64,000 nucleotides of DNA from a bacterium (GCA_021790935.1 JAJYFL010000002.1:181140-245139), one strand, 5' to 3'. Shown: positions 9,923-18,141, counted from the first letter of the stretch. The notes: a model not told the origin generated them from the letters alone. Program-made: numbers and translations.

Positions 9923-11206
9923 ATGGCTGCGATAGGCGGGAGGCTGCGCCGCCTGCTGCCGACCGCGCTCGCGCTTGCCGTCGCGGCGTTCGTGCTTTCG
10001 TTCGCTCCTGCGAAGACGATCGGGCCGCCGTGGTTCTTGGGGCTGCTCGCCGCGTGTGCGCTGGCGTGGGTTGCGCTCGCGCCGGCGAGCACGCAGCGCG
10101 ACGACGTCCTCCCGGCGCTCGCGATCGTGCTCTCGGCGATGGGGCTGCTGCTGGTCGCGCGCATCTCTCCGGCGCTCGCGCGCAAGCAGCAGGATTGGTT
10201 GCTGGTCTCGCTGCTTATCGTTATCGCGCTGGGACCGGCCTTCACCCGGTTTCGGCGTATGGCATCGATCAAATATCTCTGGGTGATCGCGTCGCTCGCG
10301 CTCTTCTTGCTGTTGGTAGCCTTCGGTCAGGAGGTCAATGGCGCGCGGTTGTGGATCAAGATCGGCTCGGTCCAGTTCGAGCCGGTGGAACTGATCAAAC
10401 TGTTCATCGTGTTCTTTCTCGCCGCGTACTTGGCCGAGACCGCCGACGTCATCGCGCGTACGCGGCCGTGGTCGATACGCGCGAACCTCAAGTACTTGGG
10501 ACCGCTCTTCATCGGCTGGGGCGCGTCGGTCTCGATTCTGGCACTGCAGCACGACCTCGGCATGGCGACGCTGCTGCTGGCCTCGTTCGCCGCCCTCTTG
10601 TACGTAGCGACGCGGCGCGTCGACCTGGTTGCCGGCGGCCTGGCCGTCTTCGGGCTCGTTGCCTTCTGGGCCATGCACCACTTTTCGTACGTGGCAACGC
10701 GGATCGCCGTGTGGCGCAACCCTTTCGCGGATCCGCTCGGCATGGGCTACCAAGCCTCCCAAGGATACTATGCGCTGGCGGCCGGCGGAGTCTTCGGTAC
10801 GGGGTACCGGCTCGGGCACCCCGGCTTCATCCCGGATGTCGGCACGGATTACATCTACGCGGCGCTGAGCGAAGAATTCGGGCTGATCGGTGCGGTGGTC
10901 GTGCTGCTGCTCTACCTCGCCATCGTGCGCCGGATTCTGGCCGCGGCGCAGACGCAGCCGGATATCTACGCCAAGCTGCTCGCCGTGGGTCTAGCGGTTA
11001 CGCTGGGATTCCAAGTGTTCATCATCGTCGGCGGCGTCATCGGACTCTTCCCGCTGACCGGCATCACGCTGCCGTTCGTTTCGTACGGCGGGAGCTCGCT
11101 GGTCGCCAACTTTATGCTCGTGGCTCTCGCCTGGTCGATCGGTTCGGTGCGAGACCACCCGAATTTGGAGCCGGCGGCGCAGGCGCCGGAGCGTCCGAAG
11201 GAGTAA
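9923..11206 (+). CDS. SEDS peptidoglycan polymerase (RodA/FtsW family)
   Basis: A 427-residue polytopic membrane protein with about ten to twelve hydrophobic helices. SEDS hallmarks include GARLWIKIGSVQFEP, the LQHDLGMATLL segment with the catalytic-type Asp, and the C-terminal FVSYGGSSL. It polymerises lipid II glycan chains with a partner class B PBP, which is not in this window. The FHA-FHA-SEDS order matches actinobacterial fhaA-fhaB-rodA. RodA versus FtsW cannot be settled from sequence alone. Confidence 0.92.
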   Translation: MAAIGGRLRRLLPTALALAVAAFVLSFAPAKTIGPPWFLGLLAACALAWVALAPASTQRDDVLPALAIVLSAMGLLLVARISPALARKQQDWLLVSLLIVIALGPAFTRFRRMASIKYLWVIASLALFLLLVAFGQEVNGARLWIKIGSVQFEPVELIKLFIVFFLAAYLAETADVIARTRPWSIRANLKYLGPLFIGWGASVSILALQHDLGMATLLLASFAALLYVATRRVDLVAGGLAVFGLVAFWAMHHFSYVATRIAVWRNPFADPLGMGYQASQGYYALAAGGVFGTGYRLGHPGFIPDVGTDYIYAALSEEFGLIGAVVVLLLYLAIVRRILAAAQTQPDIYAKLLAVGLAVTLGFQVFIIVGGVIGLFPLTGITLPFVSYGGSSLVANFMLVALAWSIGSVRDHPNLEPAAQAPERPKE

Positions 11207-11299
11207 GCACCGGGGGTATAGCGGCAGACGCCTGAAAACGCGGGTGGAGCGCAGCGCGGATGCGCCTTGTTCGATGCAGTGAGAGAAAGGAACGGTTGA

Positions 11300-11905
11300 A
11301 TGCAGCGTACCCTAACCGTGGTTCTAGCAGGGGTGGCACTCGCGTTCGGAGTGGCGGCATGTTCGGGTGGCACGAGCGGATCGTCCAGTTCGACGACGAC
11401 GGCCTCCGAGCAGGCATCGCCGGCCGCAACGTCTACCGGTGCGGCAAAGGCGGCCTCGGCAACGAAGAAGTCGACGGCGGCAACGAAGAAATTGACGGCG
11501 GCAACGAAGAAATTGACGGCGGCAGCGAAAAAAGCGTCGAAGGCCGTCAAACCTGAGACCGTCGCGATGGCCAGCAGCGCGACCCTTGCAGCCGGTGCGA
11601 AGGTCTTCTCCACCAACTGCTCGAGCTGTCACCAGGCGCAAGGCACCGGACAGCCCGGCGTCTTCCCGCCGCTTGCGAAGAATCCGACCGTGAACGGAGA
11701 CGCGACACGGCTCGTCCACATCGTAAAGTATGGCCTCAGCGGGAGTGTCGCCGTTCTGGGAACGACCTATAACGGCATGATGCCGGCCTGGCACAGTACG
11801 CTCAGCGACGCGGATATCGCCGCGGTGCTATCGTACGTTCGCTCGTCATGGGGCAACAAAGCCGCTCCGATCAGCGCATCCCAGGTCGCAGCCGTCAAGC
11901 AATAA
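11300..11905 (+). CDS. Lipoprotein cytochrome c with Ala/Lys-repeat linker
   Basis: The 201-residue protein has a lipoprotein signal (lipobox VAAC, Cys21), a Ser/Thr-rich stretch and a basic linker of three near-identical 7-residue units (STAATKK, LTAATKK, LTAAAKK). A class I cytochrome c domain follows, with haem motif CSSCH and probable Met ligand in GMMPAW. It should be a membrane-tethered electron carrier, possibly a donor to the ba3-type oxidase encoded 2 kb away. The basic linker resembles histone H1 tails and is unusual on a lipoprotein. An RBS-like GAGAAAGGA precedes the ATG. Confidence 0.88.
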   Translation: MQRTLTVVLAGVALAFGVAACSGGTSGSSSSTTTASEQASPAATSTGAAKAASATKKSTAATKKLTAATKKLTAAAKKASKAVKPETVAMASSATLAAGAKVFSTNCSSCHQAQGTGQPGVFPPLAKNPTVNGDATRLVHIVKYGLSGSVAVLGTTYNGMMPAWHSTLSDADIAAVLSYVRSSWGNKAAPISASQVAAVKQ

Positions 11906-11930
11906 CATCTCGCCTCGACGGAGTGCGGGT

Positions 11931-11966
11931 GCGGCCGGTGCCGCCGTTCTAGGCGGCGCCGGCCGC
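11931..11966. terminator. Bidirectional hairpin between convergent genes
   Basis: GCGGCCGGTGCCGCC (11931-11945) pairs with 11952-11966 over 15 bp with a single G-T mismatch and a 6-nt loop. The loop holds the stop codon of the minus-strand metallopeptidase gene, so the stem is partly coding on that side. There is no clear T-tract, so this is a strong-stem candidate rather than a classical intrinsic terminator. Confidence 0.55.
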
Positions 11967-12542
11967 GAAGCCGCCGGCGAAGAGGGCCTCCATATAGGCA
12001 TACATTGCGGGATCGAGTCGCCGTAACCGTTCGCGGGTCGCGCGCGGCCAGAACGAGGCCGGATCGTTGACGCCGACATACGAGCGGACGCACTCGGCGA
12101 AATACTCGTCGAGACCGGTCGCAGCGTACGGCGTGACGAAATCGCGTGAGGCCGCGAACGCGGCTCGAACGTGCGGATCGATGCCGGAACGGTAGACGCC
12201 GGCCCCGAGAGCACAATCCAGCGCATGGCCGAACTCGTGCGCCACGGTCATGGGGCTGCGCGAGCGCAGGTAGACGCGGCGCTCCTCCACCACGAAGAGA
12301 CCGGCCGGCGGTGCCGGCCATGCATCGACGTCGACCCCAAGCCGCGAGAGGGCCGCCGAGGCCTCGGCATAACGCTCGTGGCGCCGTAGTGGAATGACGC
12401 GGATGCCACGGTCGTAGGCAAAGGTGAGGACGGGGCGGCCGAAGCGGACGAGCGTGCGCACGATCGGTACGGCGGTTTCGGGCGCGGCGTGAGCGCGCAG
12501 GTCTACGAGTGCTTGTGCGCTGGATTCGACCGTCTCGATCAT
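11949..12542 (-). CDS. Lethal-factor-like (ATLF-type) zinc metallopeptidase
   Basis: This 197-residue protein has a gluzincin-type zinc site, HEFGHALD, and a downstream DEYFAECVRSYV segment that supplies a candidate third ligand Glu. Spacing and the YVxxxDP-like follow-up resemble the ATLF/M34 domain of anthrax lethal factor-related proteins. No signal peptide or membrane helix is visible, so it may be cytosolic or leaderless-secreted. Substrate is unknown. It stands alone, convergent with the cytochrome c gene. Confidence 0.6.
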   Translation of the reverse strand: MIETVESSAQALVDLRAHAAPETAVPIVRTLVRFGRPVLTFAYDRGIRVIPLRRHERYAEASAALSRLGVDVDAWPAPPAGLFVVEERRVYLRSRSPMTVAHEFGHALDCALGAGVYRSGIDPHVRAAFAASRDFVTPYAATGLDEYFAECVRSYVGVNDPASFWPRATRERLRRLDPAMYAYMEALFAGGFAAGAA

Positions 12543-12638
12543 CGGCCATCATGATTGCGCCCGCGGGTTGCCGCAGTATGACGCCGCCGTTACGCAAGAA
12601 TCGCGGTCCGCTTTCCCGGCGCCTTCACGATGCCGTGC

Positions 12639-12644
12639 TATGCT
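12639..12644 (+). promoter_or_regulatory. -10 box (TATGCT), leaderless start
   Basis: TATGCT ends 8 nt before the ATG at 12653, and no Shine-Dalgarno sequence lies between them. This suggests that transcription starts at the start codon. Confidence 0.5.
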
Positions 12645-12652
12645 CTACGCCT

Positions 12653-13147
12653 ATGGCCACCCGCGTCCCCAAGGAGACCCTCATCGAGTTGCTCACCCGG
12701 TATGGGCTTGTCGCCCACCCGCAGGCACGCCCGCCGCGGACGCACGCACGTGCCGAGGCCTCGATTATCTGCGCCGCAGATTGGGAGCAGGGGGCCGGCA
12801 TCGCGCTCGACGTCCACGGCCACCGTGCGTTTCGCCTCGTTCCGCTCTCCGCGTATGAGGCCGGGACCATGGTGGTCGAACTGCAGCGCGCGGGCGTACT
12901 CCCTCACAACGAGCATCTCGAGAAGACGCTGGCCCATCTGCTCGCACGGTCGGCGGAGATCTTCGCCGAGCGAGGGTTGGACCGGCTAGAGCTTCGACCG
13001 GTCCATCTATGGGACGGCGGCTACTCGGTCGAAGGCGCCGACGCACACGCCGGGCATCCGATTCATCTCCGCCCGCGGCGTCACCCCGACGCAAACGACC
13101 GCGCTCCCGGCAACGAGCAGCGTTTCGAGCCGTTGCGCCGGCGTTAG
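12653..13147 (+). CDS. Unknown protein, distant ATP-grasp-like features
   Basis: The 164-residue protein starts TRVPKETLIELLTRYGLVAH, which resembles the N-terminal strand-helix unit of ATP-grasp domains in acyl-CoA synthetases. Its distal LELRPVHLWDGG could match the ExNP-type strand. The usual lysine and Mg-binding residues are not clearly present. It has no signal peptide or membrane helix. The start is placed at the ATG directly after a -10 box. The resemblance is weak and function is not assigned. Confidence 0.5.
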   Translation: MATRVPKETLIELLTRYGLVAHPQARPPRTHARAEASIICAADWEQGAGIALDVHGHRAFRLVPLSAYEAGTMVVELQRAGVLPHNEHLEKTLAHLLARSAEIFAERGLDRLELRPVHLWDGGYSVEGADAHAGHPIHLRPRRHPDANDRAPGNEQRFEPLRRR

Positions 13148-13167
13148 GAGCCTCCTAGGAGCCTCCT
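13146..13167. repeat. Tandem 11-bp palindrome at a convergent gene junction
   Basis: AGGAGCCTCCT occurs twice without a gap (13146-13156 and 13157-13167). Each copy is a near-palindrome, and the stop codons of both convergent genes lie in or beside it. Similar CCTAGGAGGC or GGCCTCCTAG sequences sit at the convergent junctions near 20880 and 52925. Confidence 0.5.
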
Positions 13168-13600
13168 AGGCCCGCACGACTAATACCGGGGCGTCGCTGC
13201 GGCGCAGGACGCCTTCGGCCGTGCTGCCCAAGAATAGGCGCTCGAGGCCGCGGCGTCCGTGCGTGCCGATCACGATCAGCTCCGCCGCGCACTCCTTCGC
13301 TGCTTGGAGGATCTCGTCGACCGGCGAACCGTCACGTGTGGCGGTCACCGCCTCGACGCCGGCGGCATCCGCGACGGCTTTCGCCCGGGCCAGGAGCGCC
13401 GAGGCGTCTTCCCGCATCGTGCTTACGAGATCGACGGGGACGGCGCTGGTCGAGCCGGAGAGCGCGATGACCTTGACATAATCGACCGCGTGGCAGAAGG
13501 TCAATCGCGCTCTGAACTGTTTGGCAACGCCGACGGCCAGCTCGACGGCCTTGTCGGATGGATCCGAATCGTCGATGGCGGCGAGAATCGATGCGAACAT
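13166..13600 (-). CDS. Universal stress protein (UspA family)
   Basis: A single-domain 144-residue Usp protein. It begins with the family strand MFASILAAIDDS and contains the ATP-binding pattern G-xx-G-9x-G-S/T as GTHGRRGLERLFLGSTAEGV, so it is probably an ATP-binding dimer. A good GGAGGT ribosome site precedes the ATG. It is divergent from the oxidase operon, which would fit a role under respiratory or energy stress; that link is positional only. Confidence 0.92.
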   Translation of the reverse strand: MFASILAAIDDSDPSDKAVELAVGVAKQFRARLTFCHAVDYVKVIALSGSTSAVPVDLVSTMREDASALLARAKAVADAAGVEAVTATRDGSPVDEILQAAKECAAELIVIGTHGRRGLERLFLGSTAEGVLRRSDAPVLVVRA

Positions 13601-13721
13601 GGGCTACCTCCTGGACTGCCATCGTACGAGTCGACGAGGAAGCGCCCGGGAAGGGCGTGGCCATAGGTGTTCCCATGCCAGGACCCGGCACGACAGTTGA
13701 TGCATAGAATCGAGCAGAGAT

Positions 13722-13753
13722 GGTGAAGGAATCTTGGCTTAAACCTTCACCAC
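13722..13753. promoter_or_regulatory. Inverted repeat, possible operator of the oxidase operon
   Basis: TGGTGAAGG (13722-13730) and CCTTCACCA (13745-13753) are perfect 9-bp arms around a 14-nt AT-richer spacer. The right arm overlaps the expected -35 region of a candidate -10 box TACGAT at 13774-13779, upstream of the oxidase genes. This looks like a dimeric regulator site, but the regulator is unknown. Confidence 0.45.
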
Positions 13754-13811
13754 CTACTGATCTTCCGTCCTTTACGATACGAGTGGGTCCACCCGGGCCC
13801 CTACCGAGGGA

Positions 13812-13922
13812 ATGATGATGCATAGCGAATTGAAAACGACGCTGCGCTTCATGCTGACTATGCTGGCCGCTTTTATCGTCGGCTGGCTTGCGATGCTCGC
13901 GCTGCTGCGGTCGCGGTGGTAA
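13812..13922 (+). CDS. ba3-type cytochrome oxidase subunit IIa (micro-protein)
   Basis: A 36-codon frame from ATG 13812 (alternative in-frame ATGs at 13815 and 13818) encodes a short polar start and one membrane helix (MLTMLAAFIVGWLAMLALL). It lies 3 nt before the subunit II gene. Thermus ba3 oxidase has the same layout: a roughly 34-residue single-helix subunit IIa gene just before subunits II and I. Size, topology and position all match; the sequence itself is too short for a firm match. Confidence 0.7.
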   Translation: MMMHSELKTTLRFMLTMLAAFIVGWLAMLALLRSRW

Positions 13923-13925
13923 CGC

Positions 13926-14393
13926 ATGAACATCCACCGTGCCGAAACAATCTTTATCCGAGTCGGTGCCGCCACGATGCTCGCGTTTTTCGCGATCTTG
14001 GTGTACTTGGCCGTCGCCGATCGCTTCGTCCCGCCGAGCCACCAGCAGACCATCGACCCCGCGACGGTGACTTCGACCGCCCCCTTCGACCATCCGGGGC
14101 TCGTGCGAACCGGTCCCAATTCCTATGATGCCTACTACGTCGCGCGCGCCTTCTCATGGTCGCCGCAGAGCCTGACGATTCCACTTGGCTCTACCGTGAC
14201 GTTCTACGTCACGAGCCTCGACGTCGTCCACGGGTTCACGATCCCCGATGAAGACGTAAACGTCGAGGTCATGCCCGGGTGGGTGAGTACGGTGAAACAC
14301 ACGTTCCTAAAGCCGGGGAAACTCCTGCTGCTCTGCAACCAATATTGCGGGATCGACCACTCCACCATGTACGCAAGCGTTACGGTGAAATGA
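13926..14393 (+). CDS. ba3-type cytochrome c oxidase subunit II
   Basis: A 155-residue protein with one N-terminal membrane helix (TMLAFFAILVYLAVADRF) and a periplasmic cupredoxin domain. The dinuclear CuA site is complete: His in VVHGF, then CNQYCGIDHSTM supplying two Cys, His and Met. It accepts electrons from cytochrome c and passes them to subunit I. It is short, as in ba3-type enzymes, with one rather than two membrane helices. Confidence 0.93.
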   Translation: MNIHRAETIFIRVGAATMLAFFAILVYLAVADRFVPPSHQQTIDPATVTSTAPFDHPGLVRTGPNSYDAYYVARAFSWSPQSLTIPLGSTVTFYVTSLDVVHGFTIPDEDVNVEVMPGWVSTVKHTFLKPGKLLLLCNQYCGIDHSTMYASVTVK

Positions 14394-14394
14394 C

Positions 14395-16047
14395 ATGAAG
14401 ATGGCTATCGATACCTCTGGAAAACATACGACGACGCCCGCCGAAAACCGGTTGGTCCTCTCCCACCTCTACGTCGCCTTTGGTGCGCTGTTCGTCGGTA
14501 CGACATTCGGCCTCTTGCAAACGCTGGCCCGCGCGAACCTCATGCAACCTCCGCCGTGGTTCGACTACTATCGCATGCTGACGGCGCACGGCGTGCTGCT
14601 GGCGCTGGTCTTTACGACGTTCTTCATTACCGGCCTCGCGACGTTCTCCGTCTATAAGACGATCGCGCGCGAACGACGCCCCTTGAACGTGGGCTGGATC
14701 GCCTGGATCGTGATGCTCGCCGGCACGCTGATGGCCGCATTCGAGATACTGACCGGCGGCGCGAGCGTGCTCTACACGTTCTACGCACCGCTCAAGGCCA
14801 GTCCGTGGTTCTATATCGGCGCAACGCTGCTGATCGTCGGTACGTGGATCGTGTTCTTGGACATCCTTCTCAACCTCAAAGCCTTCCGCAAGGACAATCC
14901 CGGCACGGCGATCCCGCTTCCGGCGTTCATGGCGGCCGCGACGTTTGTCATGTGGTTTCTCGCCACGCTGGGCGTTGCGGTCGAGATGCTGCTGCTGATC
15001 CCGTGGGCTTTTGGGTGGACCTCCGGCATCGACGTCCTGCTCACGCGCATGCTGTTCTGGTATTTCGGGCATCCGCTGGTCTACTTCTGGATCCTGGGTG
15101 CGTACATCATTTGGTATGCGGTCGTACCGGCGCTGCTCAAGGTGCCGGTCTTCAGCGATGCGCTCACGCGGCTGGCCTTCGTGCTCTTCCTCGTGCTTTC
15201 GCTGCCGATCGGTTTGCATCACGAATTCGTCGATCCGGGGATAGCCGCGCGTTGGAAACTGCTGCAAACCTTCCTCACGCTGATGGTCGTCGTTCCGTCG
15301 TTGATGACGGCCTTCGCGATATTCGCGACCTTCGAGGAGTCGGCCGCTGCCAAAGGGCAACGCGGCTTCGTCAACATCGTGCGCTCGCTGCCGTGGAGCG
15401 ACCCGGTCTTCGCCGGCATCGTACTCGCCATGATCCTGTTCATCTTCGGCGGCTTCGGCGGCATCGTCAACGCATCGTACGCGATGGATATCTTGGTTCA
15501 CAACACGATGTGGATCGTCGGACACTTCCACGTCACCGTGGGCGGCCCGGTAGCCCTAACGTTCCTGGCGGTGAGTTATCTCTTGGTGCCGGCCCTGACG
15601 GGGCGTAAGCTCTGGTCGCGCTCGTTGGCGCTGGTTCAAGTCTGGCTATGGTTCGTGGGGATGTCGATCATGTCGATCGCCATGCACACGCAAGGGCTTC
15701 TCGGCGCGCCGCGCCGCAGCGCCGACATTGCCTATGCGGGGGCCGCGGTGGCGGCACAGTGGCATCCTTGGGCGCTCGTTACTGCGGCCGGCGGCGTCGT
15801 TATCCTCACCAGCGTGGTCGCATTCGCCATCAACCTCTTTGCCACGATCTTCGCGGGCGAAGAGGGTGAGACGCCGTTCGTCTTCGCGGTGGCCCGGGCC
15901 GACGAGCCACCCGCGCCAAAGTGGGTGGGGAACCTGGGCATGTGGACGGTCGTAGCGGTGCTCTTGGTCGTCGTGGCCTACGGCGGCGCCTTCTACGACC
16001 ACTTCCGCGAGCATGTCTATCTGATACCGGGACTTCGAACCTGGTGA
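14395..16047 (+). CDS. ba3-type (family B) haem-copper oxidase subunit I
   Basis: This 550-residue polytopic protein is the catalytic subunit. Ligands are visible: the low-spin haem His in TAHGVLLAL, the CuB His and crosslink Tyr in GHPLVYFW, the HH pair in LHHEFVDP, and haem His residues in GHFHVTVGGP. The sequence pattern and about 13 helices fit the B family, so the D-channel motif of A-type enzymes is not expected. It reduces O2 to water and pumps protons. The stop overlaps the response regulator start, which ties the oxidase to its own signalling pair. Confidence 0.94.
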   Translation: MKMAIDTSGKHTTTPAENRLVLSHLYVAFGALFVGTTFGLLQTLARANLMQPPPWFDYYRMLTAHGVLLALVFTTFFITGLATFSVYKTIARERRPLNVGWIAWIVMLAGTLMAAFEILTGGASVLYTFYAPLKASPWFYIGATLLIVGTWIVFLDILLNLKAFRKDNPGTAIPLPAFMAAATFVMWFLATLGVAVEMLLLIPWAFGWTSGIDVLLTRMLFWYFGHPLVYFWILGAYIIWYAVVPALLKVPVFSDALTRLAFVLFLVLSLPIGLHHEFVDPGIAARWKLLQTFLTLMVVVPSLMTAFAIFATFEESAAAKGQRGFVNIVRSLPWSDPVFAGIVLAMILFIFGGFGGIVNASYAMDILVHNTMWIVGHFHVTVGGPVALTFLAVSYLLVPALTGRKLWSRSLALVQVWLWFVGMSIMSIAMHTQGLLGAPRRSADIAYAGAAVAAQWHPWALVTAAGGVVILTSVVAFAINLFATIFAGEEGETPFVFAVARADEPPAPKWVGNLGMWTVVAVLLVVVAYGGAFYDHFREHVYLIPGLRTW

Positions 16048-16760
16048 CCGAACTCAACACCGTGGGCAAGCGCATCCTCGTCGTCGATGACGAACCCCAG
16101 ATCGGCAGCGTGCTGCGCGCGTACTTGGAGCGCGAGGGTTTCGAGATCGAGGTTGCGGCCACGGTGGAGGGGGCCATGAACTCGCTCGAGAGCCTGCCCC
16201 CGGACATGATGATTCTCGACATCACGTTGCCCGACGGCAGCGGGCTCGACATCCTGCGCGCCGCGGCCGGCGGCACGCGGATTCCGACGATTATGCTTAC
16301 GGCTCGCACCGACGAGATCGACCGGATCGTAGGTCTGGAGTTGGGAGCCGACGATTACGTCACCAAACCGTTCTCCCCGCGCGAGATCGTCGCCCGGGTG
16401 CGTGCGGTCCTGCGCCGAAGCACCGGCGCTTCGAACGGCGAGGAGGATCACGGACCCGCGCACCATCTGCGCGTCGCCGATCTCGACATCGACGTCGGTG
16501 CTCATGAGGTGCGCGTCGGCGGGAGGCTTGCCAGTTTGACGCCGTCCGAGTTCCGGATTCTCAACGTGCTGGCGGAGAGTCCCGGCCAGGTCTTTACGCG
16601 AAGCCAACTCCTCGACCGCATCGAGGACGACGGCTCGATCTACGAGCGGACGCTCGACCGGCACATCAATAATCTGCGCAAGAAGATCGAGCCCGATCCG
16701 GAGAATCCTACATACGTGCTGACCGTCTACGGCGTCGGCTACAAAATGAAAAAGGCCTAA
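16044..16760 (+). CDS. OmpR-family response regulator
   Basis: The 238-residue protein has an N-terminal receiver domain with acidic pair D15/D16, phosphoacceptor Asp59 in MMILDITLP, and the KPF lysine. A C-terminal winged helix follows (LTPSEFRILNVLAES ... YVLTVYGVGYKM). The GTG start at 16044 overlaps the oxidase subunit I stop (GTGA). It pairs with the kinase 6 nt downstream. OmpR-type regulators often bind 11-bp direct repeats, so it is one candidate reader of the GTAAC triplets at 45378 and 54716. Confidence 0.93.
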   Translation: MTELNTVGKRILVVDDEPQIGSVLRAYLEREGFEIEVAATVEGAMNSLESLPPDMMILDITLPDGSGLDILRAAAGGTRIPTIMLTARTDEIDRIVGLELGADDYVTKPFSPREIVARVRAVLRRSTGASNGEEDHGPAHHLRVADLDIDVGAHEVRVGGRLASLTPSEFRILNVLAESPGQVFTRSQLLDRIEDDGSIYERTLDRHINNLRKKIEPDPENPTYVLTVYGVGYKMKKA

Positions 16761-16766
16761 GACCCC

Positions 16767-17600
16767 ATGGCGCTGCACGGCACCACGGTCGGCGAGTCGA
16801 TCCTACACGCACTCGACCTCACGATGCTGGGCGACTCCGAGGGAGCCAAGGCGCTGCTCGAACCGCTCGACGACCCGTTCGCCGGACGGCTCTTCCTGTT
16901 GATCTGCGAGTTCGAACAGCGCGAGCAGGCGCGCAAGCGGTCCCTCGCGCTCATCCGCCACGAGATCGGGAACGCGCTATCGATCGCGCAGGCAAACATC
17001 GAAGGGATCATGGACGGCGTCCTGCCGCAGACGCCGGAGCGGCTCGACGGCATACACGAGGCGCTCACGACTGCCGGACGCTTGCTCGACGATCTGAAGC
17101 GCTCCCCGGAAGGACTGCCGAGCCATGCAATTCGGATCGAGACCTTTAATATATGCGCGATGATCGCCGCGCAGTATGCGACGATCACGGGGCTGGCAGA
17201 AGCTAAGAACGTGCGAGTGCTCTTCGATCCATGCGGCCAGAAGCACTCTGCGTGCACGCAGTTCCGGGGCGACCCGACGCGCATCGGTCAGATCCTGCGC
17301 AACGTGCTCATCAACGCCGTGCGTTTTACCCCGCCGGGCGGTACCGTGCACCTCATCTGCGATCGCCCCGATGGCGAACTGACGGTGACGGTCCGAGACA
17401 CCGGGCCCGGGATCGACCCCGGCGATCTGCCGCGCATCTTCGACGAAGGATACCGCGGCAGCAACAGCGTGGGCAGCGGTCTCGGGCTGAACGTCGTATC
17501 GAACTTGCTCAAGGCCCTTGGCGGCAACGCGCACGTCGTCTCCGAGCGCAACGGAGGCGCGACGTTCACGCTCAGCCTGCCGGCGCTCCCGCTCGTGTAG
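16767..17600 (+). CDS. Soluble sensor histidine kinase
   Basis: A 277-residue kinase without membrane helices. The H-box is LALIRHEIGNALS (phospho-His65), the N-box NVLINAVRFTPPGG, and the G-boxes DTGPGIDPGD and GSGLGLNVV. The first 55 residues have no recognised sensor domain, so the signal may come from a partner or from this short helical region. It lies directly after the OmpR-type regulator and the oxidase genes, which suggests a redox or oxygen-linked input; that is inference from position. Confidence 0.93.
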   Translation: MALHGTTVGESILHALDLTMLGDSEGAKALLEPLDDPFAGRLFLLICEFEQREQARKRSLALIRHEIGNALSIAQANIEGIMDGVLPQTPERLDGIHEALTTAGRLLDDLKRSPEGLPSHAIRIETFNICAMIAAQYATITGLAEAKNVRVLFDPCGQKHSACTQFRGDPTRIGQILRNVLINAVRFTPPGGTVHLICDRPDGELTVTVRDTGPGIDPGDLPRIFDEGYRGSNSVGSGLGLNVVSNLLKALGGNAHVVSERNGGATFTLSLPALPLV

Positions 17601-17637
17601 GTGGCTTTCGGAGTTGAGCCGTTTCCCGAGTCGAACG

Positions 17638-18141
17638 TTATTGGCGAAAGCGCATGGCCGCCCGGGCGCGTTCCCGTTCGCGCTCCTGCACGCGTTTGGT
17701 CGCCTCGCCGGCAAGCCAGTCGACAAACCGGCGCAGGCTTGCCGACGCCGCACCGCGCAGGATCGTCATATCGATATTTGCGCCGAGCTTGCCCAGCGGT
17801 GGCTCGTACGCCCCTTGGAGCCAGATCTCCGACTTATCGGCGCCTACCGGCGTTATCGTCACCGTTCCTGCGAACCGCGGGAAGAACCGCTCGTTGTCGG
17901 CCGCGCCGATCTCGAGCTCACACTCCCAACGCATCGGCCGCGGCACGGCATGGGCTTCAACCGGAACCGAGAGGGTCGCGTCGATCGGGAACCTCAGTTC
18001 TTGCAGGCCGAGTACGAGCGCTACGCGGTCGTAGGGCGGCTGGCGCTCGGTCATCGCGCGCAGAATCTCGATGGCGGCGTCGCGGGCCGGTTCGCCGGGT
18101 ACGCTCAGCGATGCATAGATCTCAACCGTGTGTGCTGTCAT
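17638..18141 (-). CDS. SRPBCC-like protein
   Basis: This 167-residue protein has alternating beta strands and a C-terminal basic helix, consistent with the START/SRPBCC helix-grip fold. It shares the block Y-EPPLG-x-LG with the neighbouring gene, so the two are paralogues. The C-terminal RERERARAAMRFRQ is strongly basic. No catalytic residues can be assigned; the fold usually binds hydrophobic ligands. It overlaps its neighbour by 20 bp. Confidence 0.6.
   Translation of the reverse strand: MTAHTVEIYASLSVPGEPARDAAIEILRAMTERQPPYDRVALVLGLQELRFPIDATLSVPVEAHAVPRPMRWECELEIGAADNERFFPRFAGTVTITPVGADKSEIWLQGAYEPPLGKLGANIDMTILRGAASASLRRFVDWLAGEATKRVQERERERARAAMRFRQ

Noticed and set aside
10030-11235. 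Plus-strand 401-codon frame overlapping the SEDS gene
   Set aside because: Arg-rich low-complexity translation in a shifted frame; the SEDS frame is well supported.
11467-11530. 21-bp tandem repeats as a CRISPR-like array
   Set aside because: They are in frame, without spacers, and encode the Lys-rich linker of the cytochrome c. No CRISPR array was seen in the window.
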